Shown piece by piece: positions 58,914 through 64,000 of a stretch of DNA of 64,000 bases (position 1 is its first letter; each line of letters begins with the position of its first letter). Under the pieces are notes generated by a model that worked only from the letters and a program-made list of their open reading frames with translations, was not told where the DNA came from and did no database searches. The DNA lies in contig NZ_AP025483.1 of the NCBI RefSeq assembly GCF_024347455.1, positions 248,001 through 312,000 of the forward strand, in the 5' to 3' direction. The position numbers were made by a program, and so were the translations under genes. The DNA is from Vibrio echinoideorum. GTDB taxonomy: Bacteria; Pseudomonadota; Gammaproteobacteria; Enterobacterales; Vibrionaceae.

Positions 58914-59639
58914 GTGACTACTACAGAAACAGTCAATGCGGACATGTTACTCGAAATGGAATCAGTCCATGTCATGCCATTCAGTGAACACGATAAAATT
59001 ATCTTAAGATCTTATGAGGCCGTAGTGGATGGTATTGCGAGTCTGATCGGTCCGTTTTGTGAAATCGTTTTACACTCTTTAGAAGACCTCAATACTTCTG
59101 CGATTAAAATTGCCAACGGCGAAAATACAGGTCGTCAGGTTGGCTCGCCCATCACCGATCTTGCTTTGAAGATGCTGAAAGATATTGAAGGTTCTAAGCG
59201 TAACTTCTCACGTTCATATTTTACTCGCGCTAAAGGCGGAGTATTAATGAAGTCGATCACAGTTGCTATCCGCAATGGTGAAGACCGAGTGATTGGCTTA
59301 CTGTGTATTAATGTGAACTTAGATGCGCCTTTCTCACAAGTGCTGCAATCTTTCATGCCAACACAAGACGCAGATGAAGCGGCGTCATCCGTTAACTTCG
59401 CTAGTGACGTTGAAGAACTTGTCGACCAAACGGTTGAGCGCACGATTGAAGAAATCAATGCAGACAAATCAGTATCAAACAACACCAAAAACCGTCAAAT
59501 CGTGATGGAGCTATACGACAAAGGTATTTTCGACATCAAAGATGCGATTAACCGTGTCGCTGAGCGACTTAATATTTCTAAGCACACTGTGTACTTGTAC
59601 ATCCGTCAACGTAAAACAGAGGATGAAGAGGGTTGTTAA
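58914..59639 (+). CDS. YheO-type transcriptional regulator (PAS-like plus HTH)
   Basis: A 241-residue regulator with an N-terminal YheO/PAS-like sensor domain (about 27-135, [21 protein letters not shown] to [12 protein letters not shown]) and a C-terminal helix-turn-helix (about 190-235, [25 protein letters not shown]). Starts with GTG at 58914 after aaggaa. It is in E. coli the neighbour of tusDCB; here tusD begins inside its stop region. The ligand and targets are unknown. Confidence 0.88.
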   Translation: MTTTETVNADMLLEMESVHVMPFSEHDKIILRSYEAVVDGIASLIGPFCEIVLHSLEDLNTSAIKIANGENTGRQVGSPITDLALKMLKDIEGSKRNFSRSYFTRAKGGVLMKSITVAIRNGEDRVIGLLCINVNLDAPFSQVLQSFMPTQDADEAASSVNFASDVEELVDQTVERTIEEINADKSVSNNTKNRQIVMELYDKGIFDIKDAINRVAERLNISKHTVYLYIRQRKTEDEEGC

Positions 59640-60022
59640 GCTATACGCTCTTAGTCAATGGGCCTGTTTACGGTTCACAATCTGCAAGAAGTGCTTATCA
59701 GTTTGCGGTGGCTCTATTAATACAGGGCCACAAGCTTAAAAGTGTATTTTTCTATCAAGATGGCGTTAGCAATGGCTCAGCTCTTACTGTCCCTGCTAAT
59801 GATGAATTTGATTTGGCTTCAGCGTGGCAAGCACTTGCAATTGAACATGATATTAGCCTCGAAACCTGCGTTGCAGCAGCGCTAAGACGAGGTGTGATTA
59901 GCTCAGAAGAAGCCGAGCAGCATCAGTTGAGTGGTTCCAATTTAGCTCCAAGTTTTACGCAAGCTGGGTTAGGGAGCTTATCTGAAGCTCTATTAACGCA
60001 AGACAGGGTTGTACAGTTTTGA
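59633..60022 (+). CDS. tusD: Sulfurtransferase complex subunit TusD
   Basis: TusD is part of the TusBCD relay that passes sulfur from TusA to TusE for 2-thiouridine in tRNA wobble positions. The 129-residue product has [37 protein letters not shown] and [11 protein letters not shown] with the conserved sulfur-carrying Cys. The start is a TTG at 59633 that overlaps the yheO-type stop; agagg lies 9 bases upstream. It ends in a TTGA overlap with tusC. Confidence 0.92.
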   Translation: MLSYTLLVNGPVYGSQSARSAYQFAVALLIQGHKLKSVFFYQDGVSNGSALTVPANDEFDLASAWQALAIEHDISLETCVAAALRRGVISSEEAEQHQLSGSNLAPSFTQAGLGSLSEALLTQDRVVQF

Positions 60023-60375
60023 GAAAGTTAGCCTTCATATTTAATAGTTTTCCTCACACTACCGCTGCGGGTAGAGAAGGGCTAGATGCATTGCTAGCGG
60101 CTTCAGCTTATAGTGAGGATATTACCGTATTCTTTGTCGGTAATGGCGTTACACAGCTCCTCAAAGCTCAGCAGCCGAACGAAACACTATCACGTGACTA
60201 CACCTCCGCGTTTAAGCTAATGGACCTTTACGACATCGAACAGGTGTACGTGTGTCAACGTAGCCTGAATCAATTTGGCCTTTCAACAGACGATTTATTA
60301 ATCGATGTAACCGCGTTAGAAACTGATGAGTTAACGCAGAAGCTAGCTCTGTGCCAACAAGTACTGACTTTCTAA
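60019..60375 (+). CDS. tusC: Sulfurtransferase complex subunit TusC
   Basis: The 118-residue DsrF-like subunit starts [27 protein letters not shown] and has [17 protein letters not shown]. The TTG at 60019 overlaps the TGA of tusD; the reading Met-Arg-Lys-Leu-Ala-Phe aligns well with E. coli Met-Lys-Arg-Ile-Ala-Phe, supporting this start. tusB follows after 8 bp. Confidence 0.92.
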   Translation: MRKLAFIFNSFPHTTAAGREGLDALLAASAYSEDITVFFVGNGVTQLLKAQQPNETLSRDYTSAFKLMDLYDIEQVYVCQRSLNQFGLSTDDLLIDVTALETDELTQKLALCQQVLTF

Positions 60376-60383
60376 GGTTCATT

Positions 60384-60659
60384 ATGCTTCATATTGTAAG
60401 ATCAGTAGACAAACTCAAGCTCGCTTTGACTTACTCACAGCAGCAAGATCACTTCCTTTTAACCGAAGATGCTGTGTATGTTTGCCTACCTAATCATGAG
60501 TTATTCAATCAAATCTCGATGATCGAACGAGTGTCAGTATTAAAACCAGATCTAAACAGTCGAGGCTTACAACAATTAGTCTTAGGTTCGTTTATTCAAG
60601 TCGACTTCGATGGATTCGTTGAACTGACGGTTTTAAACGATAAATCAGTGACTTGGTAG
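60384..60659 (+). CDS. tusB: Sulfurtransferase complex subunit TusB
   Basis: The 91-residue DsrH-like subunit with MLHIVRSVDKLKLALTYSQQ and VYVCLPNHELFNQ. The ATG at 60384 is preceded by aaggttc; an in-frame start at 60351 overlaps tusC but is not needed. It closes the yheO-tusDCB run and is followed by a hairpin. Confidence 0.9.
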   Translation: MLHIVRSVDKLKLALTYSQQQDHFLLTEDAVYVCLPNHELFNQISMIERVSVLKPDLNSRGLQQLVLGSFIQVDFDGFVELTVLNDKSVTW

Positions 60660-60670
60660 CCGCGCTTTAT

Positions 60671-60697
60671 CAAGATGGTTAAAATTAAACCATCTTG
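60671..60697 (+). terminator. Hairpin after tusB
   Basis: Arms caagatggtt and aaccatcttg around aaaatta; no T-run follows, so it may be a partial terminator before the str promoter. Confidence 0.55.
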
Positions 60698-60731
60698 AGC
60701 TCTGGATGGCTAAAAAAGATCTGTATATTTC

Positions 60732-60760
60732 TTGACACACATCCCACTGCTGAATAGAAT
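60732..60760 (+). promoter_or_regulatory. Strong sigma-70-type promoter of the str operon
   Basis: -35 ttgaca (60732-60737) and -10 tagaat (60755-60760) with exact 17-bp spacing, 80 bp before rpsL. Near-consensus as expected for ribosomal protein genes. Confidence 0.85.
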
Positions 60761-60836
60761 TTTGCGTCCCTATTTACACTATGTGTATAGGGCTAGATTT
60801 TTCATCAAGCTTACTTTCAAGTAAATCAGGAGCTAG

Positions 60837-61214
<378 letters not shown>

Positions 61215-61317
61215 TGCGTCTTTTTTAAAAAGAAAGCGTTAAGTAAGGCCAAACACTATTTATTTATTATTCTGAAAAGTTTTGGAAAAAACCTGAAGAA
61301 GACAACGGAGAAATTCC

Positions 61318-61788
61318 ATGCCACGTCGTCGCGTAATAGGCCAGCGTAAGATCCTTCCAGATCCTAAGTTCAAATCTGAACTGCTGGCAAAATTCGTTAA
61401 CATCCTTATGGTTGACGGAAAAAAATCTACTGCAGAGAAGATTGTCTACACTGCACTAGAAACTATGGCTGAGAAATCTGGTAAAGATCACTTAGCTGTA
61501 TTTGAAGAAGCTCTTGAAAATGTTCGTCCAGCGGTAGAAGTTAAATCTCGCCGTGTGGGTGGTTCAACTTACCAAGTACCTGTAGAAGTTCGTCCGGTTC
61601 GCCGTAACGCTCTTGCTATGCGTTGGGTAGTTGAAGCTGCGCGTAAGCGTGGTGAAAAATCTATGGCTCAACGCCTAGCTGCTGAAATGCTAGACGCGTC
61701 TGAGAACAAAGGTACTGCGGTTAAGAAACGTGAAGACGTTCACCGCATGGCTGACGCAAACAAAGCGTTCGCACATTACCGCTGGTAA
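61318..61788 (+). CDS. rpsG: 30S ribosomal protein S7
   Basis: S7 nucleates assembly of the 30S head and can repress its own operon. The 156-residue protein starts [18 protein letters not shown] and contains [16 protein letters not shown] and [14 protein letters not shown] at the end. ggaga precedes the ATG. The 103-bp gap from rpsL is A/T-rich, and the 166-bp gap to fusA contains an inverted region agcacttttt. Confidence 0.98.
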   Translation: MPRRRVIGQRKILPDPKFKSELLAKFVNILMVDGKKSTAEKIVYTALETMAEKSGKDHLAVFEEALENVRPAVEVKSRRVGGSTYQVPVEVRPVRRNALAMRWVVEAARKRGEKSMAQRLAAEMLDASENKGTAVKKREDVHRMADANKAFAHYRW

Positions 61789-61954
61789 TACCTTTTTAGT
61801 GCTGCAAGATTCCTTGCGGCACTTCTTTAGTTCCTATGCTTATGCTAGGAACTATTGCTATTTCTAGGGCAAGCACTTTTTAGCGAAGCATCGCTTTTAA
61901 CGCATAATCTAGACATAGCAATAGTCCCTAAGTCTCTAATAAGAGGATTCAACC

Positions 61955-64000
61955 GTGGCTCGTAAAACTCCTATAGAGCAATACCGTAATATCGGTATCG
62001 TTGCTCACGTAGATGCAGGTAAAACAACCACAAGTGAACGTATTCTGTTCTATACCGGTCTTTCTCACAAAATCGGCGAAGTTCACGATGGTGCAGCAAC
62101 CATGGATTGGATGGAGCAAGAGCAAGAGCGCGGTATTACGATCACTTCAGCAGCAACGACTACGTTTTGGCGTGGTATGGAAGCTCAGTACTCAGACCAC
62201 CGTATCAACATCATTGATACCCCTGGACACGTAGACTTCACTATCGAAGTTGAACGTTCTTTGCGTGTACTTGATGGTGCAGTAGTTGTTTTCTGTGGCT
62301 CATCTGGTGTTGAACCTCAGTCAGAGACAGTATGGCGTCAAGCTGATAAGTACCAAGTTCCACGTATGGTTTTCGTTAACAAAATGGACCGTACAGGCGC
62401 AGATTTCTTGCGTGTAGTTGAACAGATCAAGGATCGCCTAGGCGCGACTCCCATCCCAATTCAACTTAACATTGGTGCTGAAGAAAATTTCCAGGGTGTT
62501 GTCGATCTTATTAAGATGAAGGCAATTAACTGGAACGAAGCTGACCAAGGCATGACTTTTACGTACGAAGATATTCCAGCTGACATGCAAGAGATGGCTG
62601 AAGAATATCGTACAGAACTTGTTGAAGCTGCTGCAGAAGCAAATGAAGAGCTGATGGATAAGTACCTTGAAGAAGGTGAATTGACAGAAGCTGAAATCAA
62701 ACAAGGTCTTCGTACTCGTACCCTTAACAATGAAATCGTACTCGCAACTTGCGGTAGTGCTTTCAAAAATAAAGGTGTACAAGCTGTTCTAGATGCAGTG
62801 GTTGATTTCCTTCCTTCTCCAGTCGATGTACCTGCAATTAAAGGTACCGATGAAGACGAGAACGAAGTAGAGCGTCATGCAGACGATAAAGAACCGTTCT
62901 CAGCGCTAGCATTTAAAATAGCAACAGACCCATTTGTTGGTACTTTAACTTTCATTCGTGTTTACTCTGGTGTGGTTGAAAGCGGTAAAACAGCTTACAA
63001 CTCAGTGAAGAAACAACGTGAACGTTTAGGGCGCATTGTTCAAATGCACTCAAACAAGCGTGAAGAAGTAAAAGAAGTACGAGCAGGTGACATCGCAGCC
63101 ATTATTGGCCTTAAAGATGTTACCACTGGTGAGACGCTTTGTGACCAGAACCATAAAATCGTTCTTGAGCGCATGGAATTCCCAGACCCAGTAATTCAGA
63201 TCGTTGTAGAGCCTCGCTCTCAAGCTGATCAAGATAAAATGACCATCGCGTTAGGTAAACTAGCTGCAGAAGATCCATCGTTCCGTGTTGAAACGGATGA
63301 CGAAACAGGCCAGACACTAATCTCTGGCATGGGTGAACTGCACTTAGATATCATCGTTGACCGCATGAAACGTGAATTTAACGTTAACTGCAACGTTGGT
63401 AATCCTCAAGTTGCTTACCGTGAGACCATTCGTGGTACCGCGAAAGCGGAAGGTAAATTCATCCGCGAACATGGTGGTAAAGGTCAATACGGTCACGTAT
63501 GGCTTAAATTAGAACCATCAGAAGTTGGCGAAGGTTTTGTTTTCGTAAACGAAATTGCCAACGGTATTGTACCAAAAGAGTTTATCGCTTCAGTTGCTAA
63601 AGGCGTTGAAGAGCAGATGAACAATGGTGTACTTGCCGGCTATCCAGTTTTGGATATCAAAGCTACACTATATGATGGTTCTTACCATGAAGTAGATTCA
63701 AGTGAGATGGCGTTTACAATCGCTGCCTCTATGGCTTTCAGATCGGGTGCACTTGAAGCGCAACCGGTTCTGCTTGAGCCTATGATGAAAGTTGAAGTAA
63801 CTACTCCAGAAGACTGGATGGGTGATGTTGTTGGTGATATTAATCGTCGCCGTGGCCTCATCGAAGGTATGGACGAGGGGACAGCTGGCCTGAAGATAAT
63901 TCGTGCACAAGTTCCGTTGTCTGTCATGTTCGGTTACGCAACTGATTTACGTTCTGCGACACAAGGTCGTGCTTCTTACTCTATGGAGTTTAGTGAGTAC
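61955..64000 (+). CDS. fusA: Elongation factor G, 3' end cut by window
   Basis: EF-G drives ribosomal translocation with GTP. The start is a GTG at 61955 after taagaggattc; 682 residues are visible and perhaps 15-20 are missing. G1 loop [44 protein letters not shown] and the C-terminal [20 protein letters not shown] are present. Position in the str operon marks it as the canonical fusA. Some positions and codon choices are less conserved than expected. Confidence 0.96.
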   Translation, partial: MARKTPIEQYRNIGIVAHVDAGKTTTSERILFYTGLSHKIGEVHDGAATMDWMEQEQERGITITSAATTTFWRGMEAQYSDHRINIIDTPGHVDFTIEVERSLRVLDGAVVVFCGSSGVEPQSETVWRQADKYQVPRMVFVNKMDRTGADFLRVVEQIKDRLGATPIPIQLNIGAEENFQGVVDLIKMKAINWNEADQGMTFTYEDIPADMQEMAEEYRTELVEAAAEANEELMDKYLEEGELTEAEIKQGLRTRTLNNEIVLATCGSAFKNKGVQAVLDAVVDFLPSPVDVPAIKGTDEDENEVERHADDKEPFSALAFKIATDPFVGTLTFIRVYSGVVESGKTAYNSVKKQRERLGRIVQMHSNKREEVKEVRAGDIAAIIGLKDVTTGETLCDQNHKIVLERMEFPDPVIQIVVEPRSQADQDKMTIALGKLAAEDPSFRVETDDETGQTLISGMGELHLDIIVDRMKREFNVNCNVGNPQVAYRETIRGTAKAEGKFIREHGGKGQYGHVWLKLEPSEVGEGFVFVNEIANGIVPKEFIASVAKGVEEQMNNGVLAGYPVLDIKATLYDGSYHEVDSSEMAFTIAASMAFRSGALEAQPVLLEPMMKVEVTTPEDWMGDVVGDINRRRGLIEGMDEGTAGLKIIRAQVPLSVMFGYATDLRSATQGRASYSMEFSEY

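Overview
The window looks like core chromosome I of a Vibrio. The evidence is an AphA regulator, an ArgH-ArgA fusion, a peroxiredoxin-glutaredoxin fusion beside oxyR, a Xds-type nuclease with a GlyGly-CTERM tail, and a gene order (met, aphA-ppc, arg, pil, aro-dam, trpS, argD-ast, crp, kef, slyD-fkpA-tus, rpsL-rpsG-fusA) typical of Vibrionaceae. Base composition is moderate and even by eye. I see no insertion sequence, integrase, prophage, CRISPR array, tRNA or rRNA.

Layout. 1-6.8 kb: end of a malic enzyme, then the methionine regulon (metJ divergent from metBL, then metF) with MetJ operators. 6.8-11.7 kb (minus strand): aphA, ppc and argE. 11.7-17.2 kb: argCBG and the fused argHA, completing most of the arginine pathway divergently from argE. 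17.5-22.1 kb: small DUF3624-like protein, a RidA-like protein, an orphan Lpd-type flavoprotein, Prx-Grx and oxyR. 22.2-29.4 kb: mrcA divergent from pilMNOPQ (type IV pilus assembly and secretin). 29.5-36.6 kb: aroK-aroB-damX-dam-rpe-gph-trpS. 36.9-40.3 kb: secreted nuclease and pabA. 40.8-45.7 kb: argD, astA, astD and a DUF1338 gene, giving arginine synthesis and catabolism side by side. 45.8-51.7 kb (minus strand): crp, prkB, yheU, yheT, a TIGR02444 protein and an ABC-F protein. 51.8-58.7 kb: kefG-kefB, yheV, slyD, an isoaspartyl peptidase, slyX with a WD40 lipoprotein (minus strand), and fkpA. 58.9-64 kb: yheO-tusDCB and the str operon, with fusA running off the end.

Several genes belong to shared regulons. 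Two operators with an identical 16-bp core serve metJ/metB and metF. Candidate ArgR sites lie between argE and argC and before argD. A CRP-like site lies upstream of crp. An inverted repeat upstream of aphA could be a LuxR/HapR-type operator.

I found no clearly new multi-gene system. The less expected features are short tandem repeat arrays of several different periods (7, 7, 8, 13, 17 and 21 bp) in intergenic gaps, mostly next to gene ends or terminators; a 42-bp exact duplication in the metal-binding tail of slyD; a nested stem structure before aroK; consecutive TTG starts in tusD and tusC; and a str-operon fusA whose codon use and sequence look less conserved than its neighbours.
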